Shown: one piece after another, positions 18,198 to 26,517 of the stretch
Layout: each line of letters begins with the position of its first letter
Numbering within the stretch: the first letter of the stretch is position 1
Source of the DNA: CAYRSS01 sp964426945
Lineage (GTDB): Bacteria > Planctomycetota > Phycisphaerae > UBA1845
DNA: 64,000 nucleotides
Assembly: GCA_964426945.1 (NCBI GenBank)
Contig: CAYRSS010000002.1
Location: 62,001-126,000 of the forward strand
Direction of reading: 5' to 3'
Notes under the pieces: model-generated
Databases searched by the model: none
Told to the model about the DNA's origin: nothing
What the model saw: the letters and a program-made list of their open reading frames with translations, nothing else
Program-made: the position numbers and the translations under genes

Positions 18198-18809
18198 ATG
18201 ACCCGAGCTGATTCTCCCCTGTTCGCCCACAGCCTCGCCGAGGCGTACCTCTACCTCATGGCCACGCCCTGCGCCGCCTGCGCGCGCGGGCCGCTCAGCG
18301 GCACGGCGCCGCGCCCCGTTCATCGCGACGGCCGCCGGCTTCATCTGATGATGGCCGTCTCCTGCGGCGGCTGCGAAGCCCGCTCGGCGATCACCTTCGA
18401 CCTGCCGGCTGACGCAGCGGAATCCACCGCCGGAGATGCGCCCCTGATCAACCCGACCAGCGAGCCATCACAGATCATAGACGTGGGCCAGTGGCTGACG
18501 CTCTTCCGATCGATCGCCGAGGCCGCAGGACGGACTCGCGACAAGAAAGAAGCCCGCCGCCTCGGGATTGAGGCCGCGGGCTGTCTGGAAGAAGCCCTGA
18601 AGTTCTACGACGACGACGAGAACGACCTCCCACCGCCCGGCGCCCTGTTCCACGCCACTTCAAAGGCGCGCTTCCGTGAGCACCCGGAACAGTTTTCCCG
18701 CCGGCGCATCATCCAGCTGCGATCAAAGCTCCCGACCATCGCCCGGATGCGTGAGCAATCCGACCGGCTCGACCGAACCAGCCGGCGTCGGTGGTGGAAA
18801 TTCTGGTAG
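18198..18809 (+). CDS. hypothetical CxxC zinc-binding protein
   Basis: The protein has 203 residues from ATG 18198. It holds two CxxC pairs, CAACARGPL at residue 23 and CGGCEAR near 57, spaced as in a zinc ribbon. A helical region follows (RDKKEARRLGIEAAGCLEEALKFY), and the tail is highly basic and aromatic (RTSRRRWWKFW). I do not recognise a named family. It probably shares a transcript with the upstream lipoprotein gene and converges with the next gene 6 bases away. Confidence 0.6.
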   Translation: MTRADSPLFAHSLAEAYLYLMATPCAACARGPLSGTAPRPVHRDGRRLHLMMAVSCGGCEARSAITFDLPADAAESTAGDAPLINPTSEPSQIIDVGQWLTLFRSIAEAAGRTRDKKEARRLGIEAAGCLEEALKFYDDDENDLPPPGALFHATSKARFREHPEQFSRRRIIQLRSKLPTIARMREQSDRLDRTSRRRWWKFW

Positions 18810-18815
18810 CCCGCG

Positions 18816-19565
18816 CTACGATCCGGTCTTCGCGCTGTGCAGGAAGGCGTGAACGTCCGCCGCGGCCAGCTCCATCGCCTTGCTCGGCCCATACACGCGC
18901 ACGTAGTGCGGCCCGCGGCCGTGATCGACGATCGCCGCGATCATCCGGCCATCCGGGATCGCCTCGTCCGGCCCACCCATGGACGCCGTCACGGTGCCGG
19001 GCAGATCCACGACGGTGAACTTCACGTCGCCGACCTCCTTCGACTCGACCTTCGCCGCCTCGCGGGTGTAGGGACTGCCGTCAGGCTGGATGACCATCCC
19101 CAGCCAGCGGTTGATGTTCATGTCGTCCATGCCTTTCATGTTCTCGAAGTGAGTAATCCGCACCTCGCAGGCGCCGCCGTCGTTGTTGATCTTGAAGACC
19201 GCCACGGGGCCCATCGGGCTGGACTTGACCTCTTCGCGGTGCCAGCCGGCGGGCACGGTGAACGAGACGCCGACCAACTGGAGCGACGCCCCTCCCGGTT
19301 CGGCCGCGGGCTTCGCGGCGTCCGGCGCGGGCTTGGCCGCGTCGGTCGCTGGCGCAGCCGCGTGATCGTGACCGGCATGGTCGTGGCCATGATCATGGCC
19401 GTGATCGCCATGGTCCTGAGCCTTCTCGGCCGGCTTGGCGGCCTCAGGGTTTGCGGTTTCCGGCTTGGCCCCGGAGTCCGCAGGCGGGGTGTTCTGTTCG
19501 CAGGCGACCCACAGGGCGAGGCAGCACAGTGCCCCGGCCATCCTCCACGCTGAACGGTTAAGCAT
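18816..19565 (-). CDS. lipoprotein with His-rich linker
   Basis: The protein has 249 residues. CAGGAG precedes ATG 19565. The leader ends LALWVAC, a lipobox-like site. Residues 30-90 are an Ala/Pro/Lys linker interrupted by a His/Asp cluster (HGDHGHDHGHDHAGHDHA). The C-terminal 160 residues form a compact domain (LQLVGVSFTVPAGWHREEV ... AVFKINNDGGACEVRITHF ... AFLHSAK), reminiscent of the PsbP/LpqN-like fold seen in secreted planctomycete proteins. Metal binding by the His cluster is an inference. Confidence 0.65.
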   Translation of the reverse strand: MLNRSAWRMAGALCCLALWVACEQNTPPADSGAKPETANPEAAKPAEKAQDHGDHGHDHGHDHAGHDHAAAPATDAAKPAPDAAKPAAEPGGASLQLVGVSFTVPAGWHREEVKSSPMGPVAVFKINNDGGACEVRITHFENMKGMDDMNINRWLGMVIQPDGSPYTREAAKVESKEVGDVKFTVVDLPGTVTASMGGPDEAIPDGRMIAAIVDHGRGPHYVRVYGPSKAMELAAADVHAFLHSAKTGS

Positions 19566-19725
19566 TAGTCAGTCTCCTGGTTGATGGGCGGTTGTCGCCC
19601 CGGCGGATCGGATTGTAGCCCTCAAGACGGGGGCCGCCAGCGAGCGAGACCACTGAGGGGGAACGGCGGCAGCGGCCGCGCGCGGACTATCGCCCTGTAT
19701 CCGGCGCCGCTGTACACTCCCGCCC

Positions 19726-20817
19726 ATGCTCGGCGTCGCGCTCGCGGCACTCGGAATCTCCTTCGCGCTGTCGCTCCTCGGCACGGCCGTGGTTCGCGCG
19801 GTGGCACGCCGCGCGGGCTACGTCGACCGCCCCGGAGGGCACAAGCAGCATGCGGCCCCGGTCGCGCTCGGCGGCGGCGTGGCGATCGTCGCGGCGATGA
19901 TCCTGCCCGCACTGGCCGGCTGCCTGCTGGCTCGGGTGCTCGCCGCCAGCCCGCCTCCGGCGTGGCTTCCCGAACCGCTTCACCAACATCTGCCCGGCCT
20001 GGCAGACTCCGCCCCCCGCCTGATCGGCGTGCTGTCCGCGGCGTTCTTCCTGCACCTCGTCGGGCTCGTCGATGACCGTCGCCCGCTGGGGCCCTGGTTG
20101 AAGTTCGCCCTCCAGTTCGCCGCGGCGGGCGTGGTGGTCGTCGCCTTGAACGTGCGACTGCTGACGCTCCTGGGCGCACCGCTCTCCATCGCGGTGACCA
20201 TGCTCTGGATCGTGCTCATCACCAACGCGTTCAACTTCCTGGACAACATGGACGGCCTCAGCGCCGGCGTGGGTGGAATCTGTGCGCTGATCTTCGCGAT
20301 GGCGGCCTTCTCCGCCGGGCAGGTCTTCGTCCCGATGCTGGCTCTGGCGGTAGCCGGGGCGCTCGGCGGCTACCTCGTGTTCAACTTCCACCCCGCCACC
20401 ATTTTCATGGGCGACGCGGGCAGCCTGCCGACCGGGTTCATGCTGGGTGTTCTGACCGTGATGACCACGTTTCACGATCCCGGACAGGGATTGTCGCCGC
20501 TGGGCGTCCTCGTGCCGATCGTGGCGCTCGCCGTGCCGCTGTACGACGTGGCCAGCGTAGTGATTCACCGGCTCCGCCTCGGCGAGAACCCCCTCCGGGG
20601 AGACCGGCGACACTTCTCGCACCGGCTCGTGCGCCGCGGGATGAGCGTCCGCAAGGCCGTGTTGACGATTTACCTCGCGACGGCCGCCACGGGCCTGCCT
20701 GCGATCGTTCTGCCCCGCGTGGATTGGACGGGCGGCGTGCTGCTGCTGGCGCAGTGCCTCTGCGTGGTGCTCATCATCGCCATTCTCGAGCACACCGGGC
20801 CATCTACCGTCGACTGA
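19726..20817 (+). CDS. undecaprenyl-phosphate sugar-1-phosphate transferase (WecA/TagO type)
   Basis: The protein has 363 residues with about 10-11 membrane helices. It transfers a sugar-phosphate, typically GlcNAc-1-P, from UDP-sugar to undecaprenyl phosphate on the cytoplasmic face, the first step of polysaccharide or O-antigen synthesis. Diagnostic motifs are LVGLVDDRRPLGPW, NAFNFLDNMDGLSAG, TIFMGDAGSLPTGF and the C-terminal GDRRHFSHRL. MraY is less likely because the HFSHRL loop and length match WecA/TagO. No other polysaccharide genes are adjacent. Confidence 0.9.
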   Translation: MLGVALAALGISFALSLLGTAVVRAVARRAGYVDRPGGHKQHAAPVALGGGVAIVAAMILPALAGCLLARVLAASPPPAWLPEPLHQHLPGLADSAPRLIGVLSAAFFLHLVGLVDDRRPLGPWLKFALQFAAAGVVVVALNVRLLTLLGAPLSIAVTMLWIVLITNAFNFLDNMDGLSAGVGGICALIFAMAAFSAGQVFVPMLALAVAGALGGYLVFNFHPATIFMGDAGSLPTGFMLGVLTVMTTFHDPGQGLSPLGVLVPIVALAVPLYDVASVVIHRLRLGENPLRGDRRHFSHRLVRRGMSVRKAVLTIYLATAATGLPAIVLPRVDWTGGVLLLAQCLCVVLIIAILEHTGPSTVD

Positions 20818-20837
20818 CGCCGCGCGGCAGCCGCCGG

Positions 20838-20945
20838 TCAGGTCGTCGAGGCGAGGCCGAGGATGGTCAGAATCACCTCGACAAGGATCGGGATCAGGGC
20901 GGACAAGAGGGCGTTGATCAGGTCGCCAAAAAACGAACTGGTCAT
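20838..20945 (-). CDS. 35-residue hydrophobic peptide
   Basis: The gene has ATG at 20945 with GGAG 8 bases upstream. The product is a single hydrophobic helix (FFGDLINALLSALIPILVEVILTILG) with almost no charged residues apart from Asp and Glu. It lies between the convergent wecA-like gene and the 5S rRNA terminator. It could be a small membrane protein or a type I toxin-like peptide. No antisense RNA was identified. Coding status rests on the ribosome site and the amphipathic/hydrophobic pattern. Confidence 0.45.
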   Translation of the reverse strand: MTSSFFGDLINALLSALIPILVEVILTILGLASTT

Positions 20946-21032
20946 CAGCAGGTCTCCATGGGGAGCAAGGGGCGGATTGTAGAGGCCTTGGCGCCGCGCG
21001 GTAAAGGGGCGCCGTGGCATCGCCGCAGGGGT

Positions 21033-21063
21033 AAAAAAAGAAATACCCGCCGAAGCGGGTATT
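21033..21063 (-). terminator. rho-independent terminator of 5S rRNA
   Basis: On the minus strand AATACCCGC-TTCG-GCGGGTATT forms a 9-bp stem with a UUCG tetraloop, followed by TTCTTTTTTT. This is a textbook intrinsic terminator, 7 bases after the 3' end of the 5S sequence. Confidence 0.95.
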
Positions 21064-21070
21064 AAAAAGT

Positions 21071-21173
21071 GCGGCGATAACCTACTCTCGCCATTCGACT
21101 ACCATCGGCCGTGCGGGCTTAACTGCCGTGTTCGGAATGGGGACGGGTGTATCCCCGCACGTATGGTCACCGC
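21071..21173 (-). rRNA. rrf: 5S ribosomal RNA, isolated from other rRNA genes
   Basis: The minus strand reads GCGGTGACCATACG...CCCATTCCGAACACGGCAG...GATGGTAG...GCGAGAGTAGG...TCGCCGC, the standard 5S core. The terminal stem GCGGTGA/TCGCCGC sets the ends, giving about 103 bases. No 23S or 16S sequence lies upstream; the neighbour on that side is ybbR. The gene has its own promoter and terminator. Confidence 0.95.
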
Positions 21174-21180
21174 GGAGCGG

Positions 21181-21208
21181 ATCATATCGCCCCCCCGCGG
21201 CCCGTCAA
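21181..21208 (-). promoter_or_regulatory. promoter of the 5S rRNA gene
   Basis: The minus strand carries TTGACG (21208-21203), a 16-base spacer and TATGAT (21186-21181), placing the start 7 bases later at the 5S 5' end. A run of T and A just upstream (ATTTTTTTAA) could serve as an UP-element. Confidence 0.75.
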
Positions 21209-21268
21209 GCACTTTCCTTAAAAAAATCGTGAACAGCCCACGGGCCCGCCCGGAAGGCCCGGCCAGGG

Positions 21269-22267
21269 CTACTGCTCGGCAACCAGTTTCAAGGCGACCG
21301 GCTCGGGCTCGCGGGCCAGCTCGACGCCCGGGGGTAGGTGAAACTCGGGCACGAACAGCCGCTGGACCCCGGCCCGGTCAAAGTCCTCGGCCCGGAGACG
21401 GATGATGCCCACCGGACGGTCCCCCGCCAGCAGGCGATCGACCGCTTCCACCGGGCCGGTGACCGTGATCGTGCGCGTCACCAGCGTCAGCGGGCCGCGG
21501 TCGTCCTCGACCCGGTAGCGCCGGCCAAAGTGGGCAAACCCGACGGCGAGTTGGATCGGACACGTGGCGATATCGGCGGTCTTGCGGTCGGCGGCGAGCG
21601 TGCCCGTCAGCCGGATCTCATTGGGCGAGAATCGAGCGTCAGGACCGAAGGTCTCGGCGTCGGGCGTGATGGGAACAGCCACGGTCAGCGACCGGCCTGC
21701 GGGCTGCGTGCGAAACGCTCGATCGGGATCGATCTCGATCTGGAGTTTCCGGCCGGCATCCCTAATGGGGGCATAGACGCTCTCGCGCATCTCGACGGTC
21801 ACCTGCGTCCGGTCGGGCCGGGGCGGTTGTTCGAACTGGAGCCGCGGGGGCTTCAGGACGACCTGGACCTCGGCGCGGGTGCGGTGATCGACTCGAACCA
21901 CCGCGGTCGGGGGCGTCACGCTGACGACGGAGAGCTTCGAATCCTCCCGCCACTGGTCGTCGAGCAATTGCTTGATGTTCACGGTCGACTCGCCGTTGGG
22001 CCGGTCGTTGATCTGGAGTTCGACCTTCTTGGTCCGGCTGACGCCGTCGATGCTGCGCCTCGGCCCGGAGATGGCGACCGTGAAGCTCGCCACGCGGTCC
22101 TGGGTGATCATCAGATCGGGCGCACCGGCGGCCGGAACGAATTCGCAGATGACCTGGATCTCGATCGTCTCGTTCACGAGCCGATCCGCCGTCGCCCACA
22201 CCAGCACGGTGAGCACCGCCGTCATGCTGAGCAGCTTGACCTGTTCCACCATGGCGAGACCCTTCAC
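21269..22267 (-). CDS. YbbR-domain protein (CdaR-like), partner of CdaA
   Basis: The protein has 332 residues; its ATG overlaps the cdaA stop by four bases, and internal ATG 22252 is an alternative. One N-terminal membrane helix (LLSMTAVLTVLVWATADRLV) is followed by extracytoplasmic beta-rich YbbR-type repeats (IQVICEFVPA, FTVAISGPRRSIDGVS, TRAEVQVVLKPP, TRTITVTGPVEAVDRLL). In Firmicutes the YbbR protein CdaR binds and regulates the diadenylate cyclase CdaA, and the pair is usually followed by glmM, which is absent here. The 5S rRNA unit follows directly on the same strand. Confidence 0.82.
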   Translation of the reverse strand: MKGLAMVEQVKLLSMTAVLTVLVWATADRLVNETIEIQVICEFVPAAGAPDLMITQDRVASFTVAISGPRRSIDGVSRTKKVELQINDRPNGESTVNIKQLLDDQWREDSKLSVVSVTPPTAVVRVDHRTRAEVQVVLKPPRLQFEQPPRPDRTQVTVEMRESVYAPIRDAGRKLQIEIDPDRAFRTQPAGRSLTVAVPITPDAETFGPDARFSPNEIRLTGTLAADRKTADIATCPIQLAVGFAHFGRRYRVEDDRGPLTLVTRTITVTGPVEAVDRLLAGDRPVGIIRLRAEDFDRAGVQRLFVPEFHLPPGVELAREPEPVALKLVAEQ

Positions 22268-23151
22268 ACAGCCTCCACTTCAGCCTCGGCACGCTCGGCC
22301 GATCCGCGAAGCTCGCGCAGCAGCGTCTCGCGCAGCGAGTCCGGGGTCAGCGAGCGACGGAGGCGTCCATGCAGCGCGACGGAGATGGTGCCGGTCTCCT
22401 CGCTGACGACGATGACGATGGCGTCGACTTCCTGGCTGAGGCCGACTGCGGCGCGGTGGCGGCTGCCCAGCGCCCGGTCAATCTCGCCCGATTCGGCGAG
22501 GGGAAACTGGCAGCCGGCTGCGGTGATGCGCCCCTGACGGATGATGACGCCCATGTCGTGCAGCGCCGTTCCCGGCCAGAAGATCGTCTCCAGCAGCTCA
22601 GACGTGACCCTCGCGTCGACCGGCGTACCCGATTCGATGACGGCGCCCATCTGCGTCACCCGCTCGATGGCGATCAGGGCGCCGATCTTGTTCTTGGAGA
22701 GCCGCTCGATCGCCGCGACGACCGGGTCGACCACTTCGCTTGAAATGTCCTTCGACCAGCGAGACAGCCAACCCACCGCCCCGACGTGCAGGAGCATGCG
22801 GCGCAGGTCGGGCTGAAACGCAACCAGCCAGATCAGGAACACGCCGAGCACGAAGTACGGATAGAGCACCTTGACCCGCTCCAGGTCGTAGGTCTCGGCG
22901 ATGAAGCGGACGATGGTAAAACCGACCCCGAGGATCATCACCACGGCCAGGACAATCCTCGCGCCGCGCGTGCCGCGCAGAAAGTTCAGGATCAAGTAGA
23001 TGATCGTGCCGATCAGGAGCAGTTCGCTGAGGAGCGTCCAAGGCCGGTCCATCGCTCGTTCCACGAGCGAACTGAACGTCTGGCGGAAGTCGATCTGTCC
23101 GAGGATCAGAGGCATGAGCCGCCGCGCCGAGATGAACTCAGGGTCAACCAT
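22264..23151 (-). CDS. cdaA: diadenylate cyclase CdaA (c-di-AMP synthase)
   Basis: The protein has 295 residues from ATG 23151; ATG 23115 (MPLILGQIDF) is a possible later start. It joins two ATP into cyclic di-AMP. Two or three N-terminal membrane helices (about residues 38-58, 64-83, 98-112) precede the DAC domain (about 140-275). The RHR motif is intact at 231-233 (GSRHRAAVGLS), as is VSEETGTIS. The other catalytic motif, normally DGA in LHDGAVII, reads LHDMGVII at 199-201, so the Asp is kept but Gly-Ala is changed. It overlaps the ybbR gene, as in the usual cdaA-cdaR operon. Confidence 0.88.
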   Translation of the reverse strand: MVDPEFISARRLMPLILGQIDFRQTFSSLVERAMDRPWTLLSELLLIGTIIYLILNFLRGTRGARIVLAVVMILGVGFTIVRFIAETYDLERVKVLYPYFVLGVFLIWLVAFQPDLRRMLLHVGAVGWLSRWSKDISSEVVDPVVAAIERLSKNKIGALIAIERVTQMGAVIESGTPVDARVTSELLETIFWPGTALHDMGVIIRQGRITAAGCQFPLAESGEIDRALGSRHRAAVGLSQEVDAIVIVVSEETGTISVALHGRLRRSLTPDSLRETLLRELRGSAERAEAEVEAV

Positions 23152-23265
23152 CGCGAGCGAACACGACGGGCGGAGTATAGGGTTGGCGTGGGGGAGTCGC
23201 AATCGCCCGCGCTCGCTCGCCGCAGGCGTAGGACGCACCGCGCGGACTGTCAGCCCCTCGGGGAA

Positions 23266-23997
23266 TCAGGGCACGCGCACGAGCCGACCCGAGATCGACT
23301 GGTAGTAGACCCGCGTCGTGCCCTCGAAGCCGGAGTCGGTGCCCACAAGCAGCCAGAGTGAACCGTCTTCCGCAGCGGTCACCACCGTGTCGTGCGTGTG
23401 CTCGAAGCGAATTGAGACGAACGGGGCCTCTTCGAGATTGTCACAGCCGTCGGTGCGACCGTTCGCGAGGTTGCCGGCCACCGAAGCCGCAGGCCCCCCC
23501 TCCGCCTGATTGCCCTTGTCGACGCTGAGTCGGTAATCGAGCGTAGCCTCGTCGAGCAGGGTGCTTGGCTCCTCGGCGACCGCGCCCGCCTTGAGATAGA
23601 CACTCTCACCGGGGGCCCCGCCGATGCCGCTGCAGCCGCTGGGCGCGTTCGACGCAACCACGACGTCGATTTCCACCCGATACGCCGCGCCGGGGACCAC
23701 CCCGTCGGCGGCATCCAGCCGGCGCTTGACGTAGGTGAACAGATCGTCGGCGGTGTTGCGACTCTGAAGATAGAACCCGTTGCCCGACGCGCCCAGCTCG
23801 TCGGGCAGCGCGCGGAAGTCGGCGCGGAACTCCAGGTTCGGGCCGTCGATCTCGTTGTAATCGGAGAGTCCCGCCTGCCAGTCGTGGCGCCCCGCGCTGA
23901 AGTCGAATGAGAACTCGAGCGACTCGGGCGTCGGCTGCGCAGCGGGGCAACCCCCCGCGAGAATCAGCAAGGTCACGGCGAGCGATCGGCGAAGCAT
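23266..23997 (-). CDS. hypothetical lipoprotein
   Basis: The protein has 243 residues from ATG 23997, which has GAGGAG upstream. The leader ends LILAGGC, a clear lipobox. The mature part begins with a run of strands (LEFSFDFSAGRHDWQAGLSD), has an internal Cys pair (SGCSGIGGAPG and DGCDNLEE), and ends with strands including WLLVGTDSGFEGTTRVYY. This looks like a jelly-roll or carbohydrate-binding-like fold. I do not recognise the family by name. It is monocistronic as far as can be seen. Confidence 0.62.
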   Translation of the reverse strand: MLRRSLAVTLLILAGGCPAAQPTPESLEFSFDFSAGRHDWQAGLSDYNEIDGPNLEFRADFRALPDELGASGNGFYLQSRNTADDLFTYVKRRLDAADGVVPGAAYRVEIDVVVASNAPSGCSGIGGAPGESVYLKAGAVAEEPSTLLDEATLDYRLSVDKGNQAEGGPAASVAGNLANGRTDGCDNLEEAPFVSIRFEHTHDTVVTAAEDGSLWLLVGTDSGFEGTTRVYYQSISGRLVRVP

Positions 23998-24200
23998 GGT
24001 GTACTCCTCGGCCAGCGCGGGGCGTCGCAGGCCCCTCGCCTGCCATCCGCTGCCCTGCGGCACGGCCTCATTCTCTTCGATGTCGCGCGAAGCCGCGAGT
24101 CGTGCGTCGGATTCAGCACCCCGGCCCGCGCGTCGCCGATTCTGGCGACGCCGACAGCCATCGTATTGCGTCGCCGACCAGCTTGCTCTTGAATGCCGCG

Positions 24201-25016
24201 ATGGACCTCGTCCTGCTCGTGGCGATGGGCGCGCTCTCCGGGGCGCTCGGCGGCATGCTGGGCATCGGCGGCAGCGTGGTCCTCATCCCCCTGCTCACCG
24301 AGTTTTTCGGGCCTGACCAGCATCGCTACCAGGCGGCGGCGATGATCATGAACTTCTTCGTCGCCGCACCCGCGGTGTACCAGCATCGCCGCGCCGGCGC
24401 CATCGACCTGCCCGCTGTCCTGCGGTTCACCCCGCTCGCCATCGTGGCGGTGCTGATCGGTGTCGGGCTGAGCCAGGCACAGCTCTTCCATGGCGGAAAC
24501 GAAGCCAACCTCCGCTTCCTGTTCGGCCTGTTTCTGCTCGCGGTCTGCGGCTACGAGCTGTATCGCCTGTGGCGCCGCGAGGTCGAGCCCGCCGCCCCGC
24601 CGCCGGGTCGAACCGCGGGGTGGGGATTCGCCGCGGCGGTGGCCCTCCCCACGGGGCTGATCGCGGGGCTGCTCGGCGTTGGGGGCGGCGTCGTGGCGGT
24701 GCCCCTGCAGCGGCGGCTGCTGAGTACCCCCACCCGGCAGGCCGTCGCCAACTCGGCCGCGATTATCATGGCCACGGCGCTGCTCGGCTCGGCCATGAAG
24801 AACTACGCCTACGGCGTAGAATCAGGCGGCTCGTGGACGGCCGTCCGCCTTGGCTTCCTGCTCGCGGTCCCTGCGGTCGCGGGCAGCCTCCTGGGCAGTT
24901 CACTGACCCACCGCCTGCCCATCCAAACCGTCAAAGGCGTGTTCCTCGTCGTGCTGGCGATTGCCGGCGTTCGCATCGTCCGCGAAGCAGCGGGCGCAGG
25001 GGCAATGGGGTTCTAG
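24201..25016 (+). CDS. TauE/SafE (TSUP) family permease
   Basis: The protein has 271 residues from ATG 24201. TSUP proteins export or import sulfite, sulfonates, sulfoacetate or related anions through 7-9 membrane helices built as two repeats. The two glycine-rich repeats are both visible: GALGGMLGIGGSVVLIPLL near residue 14 and GLIAGLLGVGGGVVAVPL near 157. GSLLGSSLTHRLPIQTVKGVF near the end is the usual C-terminal motif. No sulfur genes flank it, so the substrate is open. Confidence 0.87.
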   Translation: MDLVLLVAMGALSGALGGMLGIGGSVVLIPLLTEFFGPDQHRYQAAAMIMNFFVAAPAVYQHRRAGAIDLPAVLRFTPLAIVAVLIGVGLSQAQLFHGGNEANLRFLFGLFLLAVCGYELYRLWRREVEPAAPPPGRTAGWGFAAAVALPTGLIAGLLGVGGGVVAVPLQRRLLSTPTRQAVANSAAIIMATALLGSAMKNYAYGVESGGSWTAVRLGFLLAVPAVAGSLLGSSLTHRLPIQTVKGVFLVVLAIAGVRIVREAAGAGAMGF

Positions 25017-25173
25017 CTTCCCCGGTGCCACGCGCAGGCGCTGCGCCACCGAGGCTACCGGGCCGGCCCGCGCCCTCGGGCGCGGTTGATGCGGCTGTCG
25101 CGGCCACCGCGCGTCTGCCGATCACCCCTTCGGGCCGATGGATCCGGCCTGTCTCATGCATGGAGTGCTCACG

Positions 25174-25383
25174 ATGATCGGCAAGACGAATGGCAAGACT
25201 AGGAATCGGGCGGCGGGGATGATTCTCGCGCTCACGGCGACCGGCCTGACCGGCTGCGTGTGGGATGGGCGGCAGTTCCGGGAGGCAGCCCTGCCCATGC
25301 TCCAGACGGGCGCTTCGGCGATCCTGAACGGTGTGCTCGATGGGGTGTTCGCGGCGATCGAGGTCGAGTCGCCGAACGAGTAG
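25174..25383 (+). CDS. mini-lipoprotein (69 aa)
   Basis: The protein has 69 residues; TGGAG lies about 8 bases before ATG 25174. A basic N-terminus and hydrophobic stretch end in the lipobox TGLTGC. After the Cys comes VWDGRQFREAALPMLQTGASAILNG, a short amphipathic helix, and an acidic end. It resembles the gene at 10666-10908 in plan: Cys, about ten residues, Arg-Asp/Glu, then a hydrophobic helix. The function is unknown. An upstream in-frame ATG (25138) lacks a ribosome site. Confidence 0.68.
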   Translation: MIGKTNGKTRNRAAGMILALTATGLTGCVWDGRQFREAALPMLQTGASAILNGVLDGVFAAIEVESPNE

Positions 25384-25459
25384 TCGGCCTTCCTGAGGCC
25401 TCGATATCTCACGGTTTGCAAATCGCGCAGAGATCGCGGGCACGGCGCAGTCGCTGCGC

Positions 25460-26065
25460 CTATTCGGAGTCCGCGGGGGCGAGCGAAGTCTCTCCGCGCG
25501 CCGGGGCGGCCAACCGAGACCACCGGGCGCGATCGATCTCGAAGCGGAGCAATTCGTGCCGCGGGCCCCGGCCGCCGAACCGGTGATGCTCGCGCGCCAG
25601 CTCAACCATTCCCGCCCTGCGGTAGCACGCGATCGCCGCGGCGTTATCTGGAAACACAACGAGTGATACCCGGACCGCGCCGAGCGATCGGAAGGCCCGT
25701 GCGATGACCGCCTTGACCAGCGTGAGCCCGATCCCCCGTCCGCGTTGGACGGGATCCACCACGATGTGCCCAAGCCAGAAGTGATCGCGGTCGCGGGAAA
25801 GCGGGTTAACCTCGGCGTAGCCGACCGGCAGTGACATCGGCGCGTAGAGCAGAACGAACGGCCGGCCGTCGGGCCGCTGCCATCGGATAATCTTTTCGGC
25901 CGTCAGCGGAGGGGGCGTGCTGGGCGCTACCCACAGGTGCTCGATACCGCAGCCCACCCAGGAGGCGATCCGACCGGCCATGGCCGGCTCGAAGGCATCG
26001 AGCCGAAGCAGGCCCCGCCGGGCGGCGGCGAGGGGCACCAGAGGCGGTGAGCTAAGCGTGGTCAT
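25460..26065 (-). CDS. GNAT family N-acetyltransferase
   Basis: The protein has 201 residues. It transfers an acetyl group from acetyl-CoA to an unidentified amine. The acetyl-CoA-binding motif A is clear: LGHIVVDPVQRGRGIGLTLVKAV (R/Q-x-x-G-x-G/A as QRGRGIG), followed by the motif B-like NAAAIACYRRAGMVE near residue 145. The C-terminal 40 residues are Arg/Ala-rich and may be disordered. It is transcribed toward the mini-lipoprotein gene, away from tRNA-Leu. Confidence 0.82.
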   Translation of the reverse strand: MTTLSSPPLVPLAAARRGLLRLDAFEPAMAGRIASWVGCGIEHLWVAPSTPPPLTAEKIIRWQRPDGRPFVLLYAPMSLPVGYAEVNPLSRDRDHFWLGHIVVDPVQRGRGIGLTLVKAVIARAFRSLGAVRVSLVVFPDNAAAIACYRRAGMVELAREHHRFGGRGPRHELLRFEIDRARWSRLAAPARGETSLAPADSE

Positions 26066-26234
26066 CGGCGACGGGCCGAGGGGCCTGGGATCGGATGGCC
26101 CGCGACCGGGCCCTGGAGGATAGATCGGCTGGATCGGTCCGGCGCCAGCAGGAAGGCGCCTCCGACGCCCCTGGCCGGGGACGCCGGGCGCCCTTCCTGA
26201 GTCAAGTCGATGCCTCTACGCAGGGGGAACGAAC

Positions 26235-26318
26235 TGCCCGAGAGTGGATTTGAACCACCACGAGGTTACCCTCACAAGCACCTCAAGCTTGCGCGTCTGC
26301 CAATTCCGCCACCCGGGC
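26235..26318 (-). tRNA. tRNA-Leu (anticodon GAG)
   Basis: The minus strand folds as a class II tRNA of 84 bases: acceptor GCCCGGG/CTCGGGC with one G-U pair, D-arm GGCGGAATTGGCAGACGC, anticodon stem-loop CAAGC-TTGAGGT-GCTTG with anticodon GAG, a variable arm (GAGGGTAACCTC) and T-arm GGTTCAAATCC. The CCA end is not encoded. It reads CUC and CUU leucine codons. Confidence 0.96.
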
Positions 26319-26336
26319 TGCTGGTGTCGGGGGGGT

Positions 26337-26364
26337 AGCATACGAGCGAAGGCGCGAGAGTCAA
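26337..26364 (-). promoter_or_regulatory. promoter of tRNA-Leu
   Basis: The minus strand has TTGACT (26364-26359), a 16-base spacer and TATGCT (26342-26337), ending 18 bases upstream of the mature tRNA. Confidence 0.65.
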
Positions 26365-26517
26365 GACGCGGAGGAGGCAATCTCGGCGGACTCGCAGTTG
26401 GTGCGGGTGACTCCGCCGCGGCACGCGAGGCTCGACACCCCGCGCGGAGCGGCTGGCGACGGCGGGCTCGATGGCGGGCGCGCAGGCCCCTTTTTTTGCC
26501 CCCCCGGCAGTTGCCCC

